Below, piece by piece: positions 1 to 9,869 of a DNA stretch of 64,000 bases (its first letter is position 1; every line of letters begins with the position of its first letter). The notes under the pieces are model-generated. The model did not search any database and had not been told where the DNA came from. It saw only the letters and a program-made list of their open reading frames with translations. A program made the translations under genes and the position numbers. Source of the stretch: Siphonodentalium dalli (lineage: Eukaryota > Mollusca > Scaphopoda > Gadilida > Siphonodentaliidae); assembly GCA_032622095.1 (NCBI GenBank), contig CP136066.1, forward strand, positions 185,232,716-185,296,715. Reading direction: 5' to 3'.

Positions 1-2240
1 GACGGTGTAATTAATGTCAAAGATATTTTATAATCCTCAATGAAAATGTAGAATTTTCAGACGGTGAGATGAATTAGTAATGTCCATGATATTATATGAG
101 CCTAAATGATAATGTAGAATTATCAGACGATTAGAAAAATGTCAATGATATTATATGAGCCTAAATGATAATGTAGAATTATCAGACGGTGAAATGAATT
201 AGCAATGTCAATGATATTATATAATCCTAAATGAAATGTGTAATTATCAGAAGGTGTAATTAATGTCAATGATATTTTATAAGACTAAATGATAATGTAG
301 AATTATCAGACGGTGAGATGAATTAGCAATGTCAATGATATTATATAATCCTAAATGAAATGTGTAATTATCAGAAGGTGTAATTAATGTCAATGATATT
401 GTATAAGACTAAATGATAATGTAGAATTGCCAGACGGTGAGATTAATGTCAATGATATTATATCAGCCTAACTGATAATGTAGAATTATCAGACGGTGAG
501 ATAATTAGTAATGTCCATGATATTATGTGGGACTAAATGATATGTATAATTATCAGACGGTGATATTAATGTCAATGATAGTATATGGGACTAAAGGATA
601 ATGTAGAGCTATGTAACTGTGAGATGATTTAGTAATGTCAATGATATTATATAATCCTATATGAAAATGTAGAATTTTAAAACGGTGAGATGAATTAGTA
701 ATATCCATGATATTATTTAATCCTAAATGAACATATGTAATTATCAGAAGGTGTAATTAATGTCAAAGATATTTTATAAGACTATATGATAATGTAGAAT
801 TATCAGACGTTGAGATGAATTAGTAATGTCAATGATATGATATAATCCTAAATGAAAATGTGTAATTATCAGACGGTGTAATTAATGTCAAAGATATTTT
901 ATAATCCTCAATGAAAATGTAGAATTTTCAGACGGTGAGATGAATTAGTAATGTCCATGATATTATATGAGCCTAAATGATAATGTAGAATTATCAGTCG
1001 ATTAGAATAATGTCAATGATATTATATGAGCCTAAATGATAATGTAGAATTATCAGACGGTGAGATGAATTAGCAATGTCAATGATATTATATAATCCCA
1101 AATGAAATGTGTAATTATCAGAATGTGTAATTAATGTCAATGATATTTTATAAGACTAAATGATAATGTAGAATTATCAGACGATGAGATTAATGTCAAT
1201 GATATTATATGAGCCTAAATGATAATGTAGAATTATCAGACGGTGAGATGAATTAGCAATGTCAATGATATTATATAATCCTAAATGAAATGTGTAATTA
1301 TCAGAAGGTGTAATTAATGTCAATGATATTTTATAAGACTAAATGATAATGTAGAATTATCAGACGGTGATATTAATGTCAATGATATTATATGAGCCTT
1401 AATGATAATGTAGAATTTTCAGACGGTGAGATGAATTAGTAATGTCAATGATATTATATAATCCTAAATGAAAATGTGTAATTATCAGACGGTGTAATTA
1501 ATGTCAAAGATATTTTATAATCCTCAATGAAAATGTAGAATTTTCAGACGGTGAGATGAATTAGTAATGTCCAAGATATTATATGAGCCTAAATGATAAT
1601 GTAGAATTATCAGACGATTAGAAAAATGTCAATGATATTATATGAGCCTAAATGATAATGTAGAATTATCAGACGGTGAGATGAATTAGCAATGTCAATG
1701 ATATTATATAATCCTAAATGAAATGTGTAATTATCAGAAGGTGTAATTAATGTCAATGATATTTTATAAGACTAAATGATAATGTAGAATTATCAGACGG
1801 TGAGATGAATTAGCAATGTCAATGATATTATATAATCCTAAATGAAATGTGTAATTATCAGAAGGTGTAATTAATGTCAATGATATTTTATAAGACTAAA
1901 TGATAATGTAGAATTATCAGACGGTGATATTAATGTCAATGATATTATATGAGCCTTAATGATAATGTAGAATTTTCAGACGGTGAGATGAATTAGTAAT
2001 GTCAATGATATTATATAATCCTAAATGAAAATGTGTAATTATCAGACGGTGTAACTAATGTCAATGATATTTTATAAGACTAAAGGATAATGTAGAATTA
2101 TCAGACGGTGAGATGAATTAGTAATGTCAATGATATTATATAAATGAAAATGTGTAATTAGACTAAATGATAATGTATAATTATCAGATGGTGCGATGAA
2201 TTAGTAATGTGAATGATATTATATATTTACCAAGCTTGTC
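1..2240. repeat. A+T-rich satellite with alternating ~59 and ~65 bp units
   Basis: Degenerate tandem array whose units read roughly GACGGTGAGATGAATTAG then AATGTCAATGATATTATA then CCTAAATGAAAATGTG. Units of about 59 and 65 bp alternate. A longer signature beginning GACGGTGTAATTAATGTC recurs at 1, 872 and 1488, giving higher-order periods near 870 and 616 bp. The array starts before the window and decays at about 2240. No coding potential seen. Confidence 0.9.
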
Positions 2241-2818
2241 CGCGATACACTAAATCATGTTTGTGATTTGTCAACCGCCAATTGAGTCACTCGGTTTACA
2301 TCCAAATAATGCAGAGCTCTCTCGAGTGTTACAAGCAATAGGAAGTTACAAATTGTTGACCTAATCTTGCTAAAAGCGATCAGCAGAATAATTGGGCGTG
2401 TTTTATAAAGTTCAGCTGAATTGCATCTGAAACCAGTTGTTTTTATCGATCCCATTATCGTAGCTAAGCGCTTGGAAGTCTTATATCGGACTGACTTAGT
2501 GTGCGGCGTGGGCTAGTCTCAGATTGTCGGTCATTGTATGAACTTAAGTAATAATATACTGAGTTTTTTTTATGGGAATAAATCATCAAAAAGCTATATA
2601 AATATATAAATGAATGTACTTGGTGTGTGTGGAACGATCACAGCGCCGTATCCCCCAATAACGCACACACCAACTACAATCTTTTATAACTAATAATCTA
2701 CTATGGAGGAGCTACCCACGAAGGTTGGTTTAGCGTTTAGATAATCTGCTGTATGTGTTGTCAGGGAATGTTGAGGTGTTTCCTAGACTGAAAACTAAAA
2801 ACATAATAGAAGAACATA
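2241..2818. other. Unassigned spacer after the satellite
   Basis: No recognisable gene. A 66-codon minus-strand ORF (2255-2455) has no family motif I recognise and is not called. The stretch ends at the TTAA where the next repeat starts. Confidence 0.4.
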
Positions 2819-3333
2819 TTAAAGATATGGGAGGCGTTCGCGGTGAGTATGCTGTTAAAATATTCACCTCCGTCAAAAACCGCCATAAACTGAAATAATA
2901 GTATTATATAGATAGACATTGTTCTTATATCAGTATGTTATTGTCAATTACTTTTCCTTTGTTATGTAAACAAAAGCAAAACACGTTAAGTTACCTGGCT
3001 TTTGTTTAGATCCGGATATGGTAAACATAAAGATTGTTATTTGTTGCTGTTTTCCTGATACAGAACTAATACAGAGCGTTTATATCATTTGTGTGTGATT
3101 AACCACTAGAATTGCGCTGTGTTGTGTAAACAGAAGCGCGACTTATGTAACACGAGCAGGCTCTTGTTTACGTACACCATCGTATGTCTTGACGACAATA
3201 TATTATTTACGCGCTGATTATGTTTGGCATATGAACAAAACTATAGATATTTTAATATTCCTTCTGTTGATGGCGATTTGACGATTTGAACAAATATGAA
3301 TATTTCTGCAACGAACGCCGCCCGTGTCTTTAA
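2819..3333. mobile_element. TTAA-flanked non-autonomous DNA element, copy 1
   Basis: About 515 bp, starting TTAAAGATATGG and ending GTGTCTTTAA. It aligns along its length with 18420-18920. Shared blocks include GTATGCTGT next to AAAACCGCCA, GTTATGTAAACAAAAGCA, and GAGCGTTTATATCATTTG. TTAA at both ends with partly inverted termini suggests a MITE of a TTAA-targeting superfamily (piggyBac, Kolobok or Sola3). The family-H element begins at the same TTAA, so that element used this terminus as its target. No ORF. Confidence 0.7.
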
Positions 3334-3570
3334 CGATTTACCCAACAGAACGGCCATGTGCCAATGCATTCTCTTATATATGCGAGTCGACCATAGGTCG
3401 CCTTGCATATATAAGAGAATGCATTGGCTTAACACGTATTAAAAATGATAAAATTGTCAAAGAATGTAGAAAAATATTATAAAAATTGTTAAAAATTGTA
3501 AGAAAAAATTATAAAATTGTTAAAGAATGTAAGAAAAAATGGTAAAAAGTGTTGAAAAAAGATTTGTTTA
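3330..3570 (+). mobile_element. Family-H hairpin MITE, left half (split copy)
   Basis: Begins with a decayed terminus TTAACGATTTACCCAAC, compared with TTAACCCTTTACCCAAC in other copies. Next comes a 67-bp near-perfect hairpin at 3361-3427, then an A/T spacer of repeated ATTGTTAAAGAATGTAAG words. It is interrupted at TTA (3568-3570) by the 4.7-kb composite block. Its right half resumes at 8300. Confidence 0.75.
3361..3427. repeat. 67-bp hairpin, orientation A
   Basis: CCAATGCATTCTCTTATATA ... reverse complement, with inner CGACC/GGTCG arms and an ATA loop. One internal T/C mismatch gives the hairpin a polarity. Thirteen copies of this hairpin occur in the window. Small ORFs across it are artefacts of the palindrome. 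Confidence 0.95.
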
Positions 3571-4218
3571 GGTAGCAATACACGATTTCTGGCCATTTTC
3601 ACCATTTTGACGGGGGTACTGTATTACAACCTTCTGCTGCACCATGGTCATTGATAAACAGAACATGAGTGTTTGGTTACAAGATACAGAAATGGTCAGA
3701 GGATAATTCGTCTGTCTTTTGGAAAAAATTGCATCATCACAAGTAGAATTATCTCCCCTAGACTGATTTTTTAAAATCTTCATTTTAGCCATTTTTTGAT
3801 CGAAATTGGCCGTTTTCGGTCGCATAGCTAACCATGACAGAGCGAATGTCAGTCTATAATCACCTTATGAGCTGATAGACCCGAGATATATGTCAGATAT
3901 ATTGAAAAATTAAAAAAAGTTATCGTAGCAATTTTAAATTTTTTTCTCAGAAGTGCAGACGACTGTTTTCAAGTGAGAGAATTCGAGCTGTTTTCCGGTG
4001 GAGTACCACACAGAGCTGGCCGACATCAGATTCCAAAAACATACTTCGTATTCAAATATCATCCCATTTTGTATACTATGGTACCTTTATAAAATAATTA
4101 AACCATCAAACCATTACTCCCAGGTATAACAGAGGCTAAACTGACAGTTATAGCCCTTATATGCTTAAAATCATATTTTTCAGCCCTCCTACAACCCATG
4201 AAATCGTGTATTGCTACC
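3571..4218. mobile_element. PIF/Harbinger-like 648-bp element, copy 1
   Basis: The TIR pair is GGTAGCAATACACGATTTC and its reverse complement. It is flanked by TTA on both sides (3568-3570 and 4219-4221), the TWA target-site duplication of PIF/Harbinger. It is almost identical to 7652-8299, with only a handful of differences, and is in the same orientation. A diverged relative sits at 36418-37072. No transposase inside. Confidence 0.8.
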
Positions 4219-4221
4219 TTA

Positions 4222-4750
4222 AAGGAAAAGTAGAGTTACCCCCCTTGAGTGATAACTCATTTTCCGAGTTCCTTGGGTAGTGGCGATTAATTTGATATAT
4301 GACATGTATAGGATATATTGTTGAAATAAATTTTATTCACAAAGCAACATGCCTTGGGTAATAGTCATTTCAGCCATTTCCAGTCTGCAGTTCACGGTGA
4401 CCTGGATATATCAGATTTACCACTTATAGGTCAGACCATGGAGTCAAATTATTCTAGACATGTAATGCATCTATTTCTAGTAAAATTCCATCACTCAGTG
4501 TTACAAGTTAGTTATTCATATTGCAGATTCCATATTTATTTTCAATTCTGGAACACCACCCACCCCCTCCTTCCAAGGGAAGTAATCAACAGGTGCCTGG
4601 AAATGTCAAAAGTTAGTTCCCTTTGTTGCACCCATGGCAACGTATTGTAATGACATCATTCTTTATTATTGTTTTGCTCTATGGTGTTCCAATTCTTTAC
4701 ATACAAACTCGAACAATTATTTGTTTATCTCCAACACAATGAAAAAGTAA
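4222..4750. other. Upstream region of the transposase ORF
   Basis: No convincing TIR or ORF. A TTTCAG acceptor-like site near 4375 and a short open stretch after it could be an upstream exon of the transposase, but I cannot support a join. Confidence 0.3.
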
Positions 4751-4783
4751 AATAAAAGAAATCAAGGTTTCAAAGATGGCACG

Positions 4784-6544
4784 GTGCCAATTAGATGGTG
4801 TAATACACCATCTGATAAGCAACATGAAGAGAGGGCTGATTCTAATTCTCAGGATAAAAATCGAAGTGGAGAAAAAATTACGGTTCTTAGACACAAGCGC
4901 ACTGATGAATATTTAGAAGCATGCAACATGGCGAGTGATGGGATTCTACCCGGGAAACTTCGGCCCATTAATTTGCCACCTGATGAGACCCAATGTGAAA
5001 TTGACAGCACGTATGAAAATCATATTGTGAATCTGAACAAAATTAATTCAGCTTATGCTTCATTCTTTGATATTCACAATAACGGGAAATGTCAACGGCC
5101 AATTCCAGAAATGGCAATCTCCCAGAAACTAGGCATTTGTGTTTATGCCAGAATAAAGTGCGTGTCCTGCCAGATGGAAGGAGTCCGCAGTGTTTTGTCT
5201 GATACATCAGCTAAATCTTCAAGGGGATTGCCTGCAGGTGGACTGAATGATCGGTTATGCTTATCCATGCTCAAGAGCAAAGTCGGACCATCGGACATAT
5301 GTCTTATTTTGAGTTGTCTGAACATTCAACCTCCATCCCGTTCACTGCTGTCCAATCGTCTCAGCAAATTCTGCGACAAAACTGTCGAAATGAACACCGA
5401 TTCCATGCAACAGAATCAGATATTCTTGCAAAGTACACGAAATCTGCTGACCGAAAACAATAACATTGATGTTTCTGTTGACACGGCTTATAATAATCGC
5501 CCACAAGCTGGCTGTGAAGCTGCTACACAGTCGGTTTCTGTCGTCACAGAGCAGAATACATCAAGAAAGTTACCGCTCGCAATGTCAGTTTCGAACAAGT
5601 TATGCACAAAGAGATTGTGTAAACATACCGATCGCTCGTTTTGCAACAGGAATGTCTCACTAGACAACTCAATTGCGTCGACTGAGTCCTCAATGGCAAC
5701 AATGTCATTAAATTCCATAAATGATGCCGGTCTTGTTCGCGTCCAATCAGTTACAACTGACGCCAGTTCCCAACTCCAGAAAACTGTCCGAGACCTTTCA
5801 ACGACATCGGCGCCAATAGCACACTTCACTTGTTTTATTCATTCATTACGAACCCTGCAAAAGAGAATACAGAAACTGAAATTAGCTACCAAACCTGCAG
5901 TTTTAGGGGGAGAAAAATCATCATTCGTAAAGAAACTGTCGTCAAGTATACGCAACCGAGTAAGAATGGAGCTTGTTCGCATCAGGAAATTGTTTCGAGA
6001 TAAGGACAAATTTGTAACAAAAGCATATAAGGCCATTCAGAACATAACACCTTGTTTCACAAACAACCACAAGAAATGTCCAGCATCATCACTGGTCTGT
6101 AAGGCGCATCTAAAATCATACACCACAAAACATCTACCATTTTCGCGTCACGTACATGTAAAAAAATGTGACCAGATAATAATACAGAACGAATTGGAAA
6201 AATATTTCTCACTCAATATGCTGCAGAAGCTCAGCCGTTTATATGATACAAACAAAAATGAAAGTATCAACCATCGTATTTTCACGTACGCACCAAAAAG
6301 CACCCTATGGAGCAGAAACTTTCAAGGACTGTGCCATTCTGCGGTTCACTCGACCACCCACGGAGCAGGAAAATCCCTCATTTTATTGGCAAAATCTGTT
6401 GGTGTCACTTGCCACGACAAAGACCCAATGACCGTTCAATTGAAAAAAGAGACAGAATGGCTTTCTATCATTCAAGACGCCAGTCGCAGAATGAATACAA
6501 ACATCAACGATATATCAGTCGAAAAAACAAAATGTAATCGTTAA
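4784..6544 (+). CDS. Mutator-like (MULE) transposase, intact ORF
   Basis: Predicted cut-and-paste DDE transposase related to the invertebrate 'Mutator-like transposase' family. The frame is open from 4751 to the TAA at 6542. The first codon of the longest reading is GTG; the first ATG is at 4928, giving 538 aa. In 586-aa numbering, a CxxC lies at 126-129, followed by GGLNDRLCLSML and ILSCLNIQPPSRSL (about 150-190). I read a candidate DDE triad as D233 (VSVDTAYNNR), D326 (VTTDASSQ) and E493 (NKNESINHRIF). A CxxxxxVC/HLPFSRH segment (about 434-456) and PKSTLWSRNF (504-513) match the family's C-terminal pattern as I know it. No frameshift or stop is visible, unusual among decayed transposons. 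AATAAA follows the stop at once. It faces the nuclease ORF tail to tail, and both lie between direct Harbinger-like repeats. Family recognition is from memory of motif order; the triad is inference. Confidence 0.6.
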   Translation: MPIRWCNTPSDKQHEERADSNSQDKNRSGEKITVLRHKRTDEYLEACNMASDGILPGKLRPINLPPDETQCEIDSTYENHIVNLNKINSAYASFFDIHNNGKCQRPIPEMAISQKLGICVYARIKCVSCQMEGVRSVLSDTSAKSSRGLPAGGLNDRLCLSMLKSKVGPSDICLILSCLNIQPPSRSLLSNRLSKFCDKTVEMNTDSMQQNQIFLQSTRNLLTENNNIDVSVDTAYNNRPQAGCEAATQSVSVVTEQNTSRKLPLAMSVSNKLCTKRLCKHTDRSFCNRNVSLDNSIASTESSMATMSLNSINDAGLVRVQSVTTDASSQLQKTVRDLSTTSAPIAHFTCFIHSLRTLQKRIQKLKLATKPAVLGGEKSSFVKKLSSSIRNRVRMELVRIRKLFRDKDKFVTKAYKAIQNITPCFTNNHKKCPASSLVCKAHLKSYTTKHLPFSRHVHVKKCDQIIIQNELEKYFSLNMLQKLSRLYDTNKNESINHRIFTYAPKSTLWSRNFQGLCHSAVHSTTHGAGKSLILLAKSVGVTCHDKDPMTVQLKKETEWLSIIQDASRRMNTNINDISVEKTKCNR

Positions 6545-6545
6545 A

Positions 6546-6551
6546 TAAAAA
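6546..6551 (+). terminator. Candidate poly(A) signal of the transposase
   Basis: AATAAA directly after the TAA stop, with a second AATAAA about 35 bp on. Placement is plausible but no cleavage site can be seen. Confidence 0.4.
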
Positions 6552-6715
6552 CATACCGGTAAATATTTCGATTTGGGGAATAAAAAATATACTATTTTTT
6601 ACCATGGTTGAATGCTCACTCACCGTATCAAAGATTGTAAAGTTGACAAAATATATCGTTGATGTTTGTTGTTGTCATTTTTAAAGTTTATCAGAGATTT
6701 ATATATGTATCTTAC

Positions 6716-7078
6716 CTGCCGATATAACCATAACATGCACGAACGATAGCCTCTATGACCATTACACGCCATGTTGTTTATTTTGTCCGGCTCCAGCGAT
6801 ATATGAGTTGGGTTGACACAGTCCTTGTTGTGGCATAAATGAGACGCATGCTCTGACGGTGTCAATGGCACTTGGTGATGGACAAAGTAGGCGAGTCGAT
6901 GTGCTGCAACAGTCTGTACTTTGCCATCTAATCTAACACTCAACTTTCCATATCCTTCTCGCACCTGTGCAGTCCATAAATGACAACCAGAATAACTTCT
7001 TAGGCTGTTACGTACGATCGACTTCCGTAATGAGGCCAGCTTTCTTTCGCTCGGAATGGATTTAAAAATCTGTGACAT
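6716..7078 (-). CDS. His-Me finger (HNH-type) nuclease exon, zf-His_Me_endon-like
   Basis: An exon of exactly 121 codons from the ATG. An acceptor (TTCTTCTTGTTACAG) lies 5 bp upstream of the ATG and a donor (CAG|GTAAGA) ends it in phase 0 at 6716. The protein has GCHLWTA (31-37), GYGKLSV (42-48), AAHRLAYF (58-65, candidate catalytic H60), then SHLCHNKDCVNPTHISLEP (79-97) and CNGHRGYRSC (105-114). This His/Cys pattern is that of the zinc-binding loop of His-Me finger homing-type endonucleases (Pfam zf-His_Me_endon), which nick or cut DNA. Known members usually stop soon after the last Cys, so the donor may lead to a very short final exon or be spurious. It converges on the transposase ORF with about 170 bp between the coding ends. 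Function as a nuclease is inferred from motifs; a role in transposition is speculation. Confidence 0.65.
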
Positions 7079-7083
7079 ATTAC

Positions 7084-7651
7084 CTGTAACAAGAAGAAAT
7101 AACACATACACCGGTACTTGTTTTTGCATAACGAAAACATTAAATTTGTGTATGGTTGATTCTGTCGATGTTAATTATACGAAGTCTCTCGAGTGAAAAA
7201 AAAAAGAAGCGATGCTTTCCCCCTGTATGCCTTAAATTGGCTATATAACAGATAAAGGTTGCACCCCCCCCCCAATTCACTCTCATGTGATTGTTTATCA
7301 TTAATTTAAATCACATATTTCAGACCCTCAATAACATCTTGCATATACTAGTATGTTGATAGTAACAATGGCTAGTGTCCCCTGATATACAGGCACTTGC
7401 GGTGTGCTGGCACACAAAATATCACAATCTTCAAAATCATAACAGGTTTTTGCAGGTGGAATAGTGCGCTATATTTAGTAACATATACCTGTTTACACAT
7501 GTTTTGGCTTTAATTTTGATTTTTGGAAATGAATGAGATGTCTGAGAAAGGGAAAATGTGTTTTGCAAAGAATATACAATTCATCAAATGTTGACACGAA
7601 AATAGGGAAGATGAATTGACCAAAAATAGGTAATTTGACATGCTTCTTTAA
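7084..7651. other. Upstream side of the nuclease exon, no gene seen
   Basis: Intron or promoter region of the minus-strand nuclease gene. It holds a run of C near 7266 and no recognisable coding sequence or repeat shared with the rest of the window. Confidence 0.3.
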
Positions 7652-8299
7652 GGTGGCAATACACGATTTCTGGCCATTTTCACCATTTTGACGGGGGTAC
7701 TGTATTACAACCTTCTGCTGCACCATGGTCATTGATAAACAGAACATGAGTGTTTGGTTACAAGATACAGAAATGGTCAGAGGATAATTCTTCTGTCTTT
7801 TGGAAAAAATTGCATCATCACAAGTAGAATTATCTCCCCTAGACTGATTTTTTAAAATCTTCATTTTAGCCATTTTTTGATCGAAATTGGCCGTTTTCGG
7901 TCGCATAGCTAACCATGACAGAGCGAATGTCAGTCTATAATCAACTTATGAGCTGATAGACCCGAGATATATGTCAGATATATTGAAAAATTAAAAAAAG
8001 TTATCGAAGCAATTTTAAATTTTTTTCTCAGAAGTGCAGACGACTGTTTTCAAGGGAGAGAATTCGAGCTGTTTTCCGGTGGAGTACCACACAGAGCTGG
8101 CCGACATCAGATTCCAAAAACATACTTCGTATTCAAATATCATCCCATTTTGTATACTATGGTACCTTTATAAAATAATTAAACCATCAAACCATTACTC
8201 CCAGGTATAACAGAGGCTAAACTGACAGTTATAGCCCTTATATGCTTAAAATCATATTTTTCAGCCCTCCTACAACCCATGAAATCGTGTATTGCTATC
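7652..8299. mobile_element. PIF/Harbinger-like 648-bp element, copy 2
   Basis: Same length and orientation as copy 1 at 3571. The left flank is TAA and the right flank is TTA (8300-8302). The right TTA is the one expected if the whole 3571-8299 block inserted as a unit into the family-H spacer. Confidence 0.8.
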
Positions 8300-8532
8300 T
8301 TAGGCCAATGCATTCTCTTATATATGCGAGGCGACCTATGGTCGACTCGCATATATAAGAGAATGCATTGGCACAGGGCACAGGGCATAACTGTAACCAT
8401 CACAATCTGGTCGATGAACCGGTTCCAATGATATCCATATTTGTATGGTGTTATTGAGACAGACCAAAGATATTTTAGGCTGCTGAAGCTTTATTTGGGC
8501 GTTTTTGGCCGGTTTGTTGGGTTAAGGGTTAA
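8300..8532 (+). mobile_element. Family-H hairpin MITE, right half
   Basis: Hairpin in orientation B at 8305-8371, a doubled CACAGGG, then a 150-bp arm ending GGTTTGTTGGGTTAAGGG and TTAA at 8529-8532. The arm is the reverse complement of 46263-46410. It completes the split copy starting at 3330. Confidence 0.8.
8305..8371. repeat. 67-bp hairpin, orientation B
   Basis: Reverse complement of the orientation-A hairpin, with inner GGCGACC ... GGTCGAC. Confidence 0.95.
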
Positions 8533-8632
8533 TTATGAGATTTATCCCACAGGGAGCCCCACACAGATGGAAGCATGCACTGCAGAGTGTCGTCTGCTCC
8601 AGTCTATGTGGGGCTCTATAAAGGGTTAACGA
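8533..8632. repeat. GAGCCCCACAC palindromic module, copy 1
   Basis: About 90 bp between TTAA (8529) and TTAA near 8626. Complementary ends GAGCCCCACACA and TGTGGGGCTC surround a GTCGTCTGCTC core. Other copies lie inside family-H elements at about 35068-35150 and 40978-41072. Confidence 0.6.
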
Positions 8633-8720
8633 TTTAGAGGACTCGCAGAACAGAGCAATCGACAGTACATTCATATCAATATAGATCTTGAATTTTTTAT
8701 TTTTATATTAGTTTGCACTA

Positions 8721-9020
8721 TTAAAGGTGGATTATCTCTTTGTAAACATGTATTATATAGTTACCGGGGTATAAAATATTAGATTTGAATCGAAGACTCC
8801 TGTCCGGAAATGCTTCTATCGATTAATATTAATTTTATTTCGAATATTTTCTGGTCTAAAAATGTGTGTTTGTTTAGCTAACGAACAATAGTGGTTACTG
8901 TTAACAGAGACCAGAAATTATATTGTGCAATTTTGTCACAAATAAACGTTAATTATACTCATTATCGCTTATATCTGTGGAACAAAACAATACAAACAAC
9001 CAATCTGTGGCATTTGACAT
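8721..9020. mobile_element. TTAA-type MITE (family T), half copy
   Basis: Starts TTAAAGGTGGATTATCTC and matches the first ~300 bp of 16809-17336, then stops. The same ~25-bp A/T word (TTTTATATTAGTTTGCA) lies on both sides, at about 8700 and 9022. Confidence 0.8.
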
Positions 9021-9047
9021 ATTTTTATATTAGTTTGCATTATTAAT

Positions 9048-9551
9048 GGTCAGCAAATGCAGTGATCCGGATTAACATTTTTACATTTTATATTTCCTCT
9101 AGCAGTTTCACTCTTGAAGTGTGTAGATTATAGATCAATTGTTTCAATGTTAGTAATATATCATCATCCTCTGTTGCAATCAACCACTGCATATTTAGCT
9201 ATTGATTCTAGTCGGCTGAAACTATGGTAACATATTTACTCCCCCCCCAAAAACGTTTTATCTCAAGGCTCAGGTGTCGAACAGAATAATAAAAAGTGTA
9301 TTTCTGAATCAAAGTCTGTCTTTCAAATCGTATTCATTATATCATTAATTATGAAAGTATACATAGGAATGGTCGATTGTTCTCATGGAATGACGTTCAG
9401 TAACATAAGCAGACAAAAGTGCAACAGCTAAAATAAGCACACAGAAGTGTACATGTATGTATCGACAAATATTATTCCCACCTTCGAAAATAAGTTCAAT
9501 AAACGACATAGCACGCAATAATAATAATTATTCATTATTTGTATGTGGGGA
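9048..9551. other. No feature recognised
   Basis: A+T-rich non-coding sequence with a short run of C near 9241. No ORF or repeat that I can match. Confidence 0.4.
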
Positions 9552-9711
9552 CATCGGCGCAACTCACTGATAACTCTATATTACATTGGCGCAACTCACT
9601 GATAACTCTATATTACATTGGCGCAACTCACTGATAACTCTATAATACATTGGTGCAACTCACTGATAACTCTATATTACATTGGCGCAACTCACTGATA
9701 ACTCTATATTA
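9552..9711. repeat. 32-bp tandem repeat, five units
   Basis: CATTGGCGCAACTCACTGAT plus AACTCTATATTA, starting at 9552, 9584, 9616, 9648 and 9680, almost identical. It ends about 30 bp before the first FN3 exon, inside the preceding intron. Confidence 0.95.
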
Positions 9712-9739
9712 CTTTCTTTCGAAGAAGCTGACGTTGCAG

Positions 9740-9858
9740 AAATTGAGGAAACTGGACCCAGGTTACACATTGACGTAATAAGTTCAACCACAACTTCCAT
9801 ATCCATAAGATGGTACATCGAGGAGGAGACTGAAAGCTTGATCATTAAAACTTATAGG
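9740..9858 (+). CDS. FN3/Ig gene, exon 1: N-terminal half of an FN3 domain
   Basis: First visible exon of a large extracellular-type gene; the true 5' end lies outside the window. The peptide carries the FN3 B-C strand pattern (LHIDVISSTTTSISIRW), with the conserved Trp, then IIKTYR. The donor AGG|GTATGT (9859) is clear. The acceptor TTGCAG at 9734-9739 gives phase 1, typical of FN3 domain starts, but is less certain; an earlier AG near 9725 is possible. The exon ends in phase 0 and joins exon 2 to complete the domain. A family-H element begins 11 bp after the donor. Confidence 0.7.
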
Positions 9859-9869
9859 GTATGTAAATA

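Noticed and set aside
1-2240. CRISPR-like array
   Set aside because: Units are degenerate and contiguous, with no unique spacers; eukaryotic context.
3241-3435. Recurrent small ORFs reading CQCILLYMR ... RMHW across many sites
   Set aside because: They are translations of the 67-bp hairpin on either strand; the repetition is of DNA, not of a protein family.
3568-3825. 85-codon minus-strand ORF, with a longer version at 7493-7906
   Set aside because: Part of the Harbinger-like MITE copies; no domain, and the diverged copy 3 does not keep the frame.
4354-4650. 98-codon ORF upstream of the transposase
   Set aside because: No recognisable motif and out of frame with the transposase; may at most contain a small exon.
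3571-8299. The 648-bp direct repeats as LTRs of a retroelement
   Set aside because: No TG...CA ends, no primer-binding site, gag, RT or integrase between them; each repeat has its own TIRs and a diverged solo copy has a TAA TSD.
8533-8632. tRNA-like cloverleaf in the GAGCCCC module
   Set aside because: Only one long stem pairs; no A/B box or anticodon arm pattern.
9552-9711. 32-bp repeats as CRISPR repeats
   Set aside because: Head-to-tail units with no spacers: a simple minisatellite.
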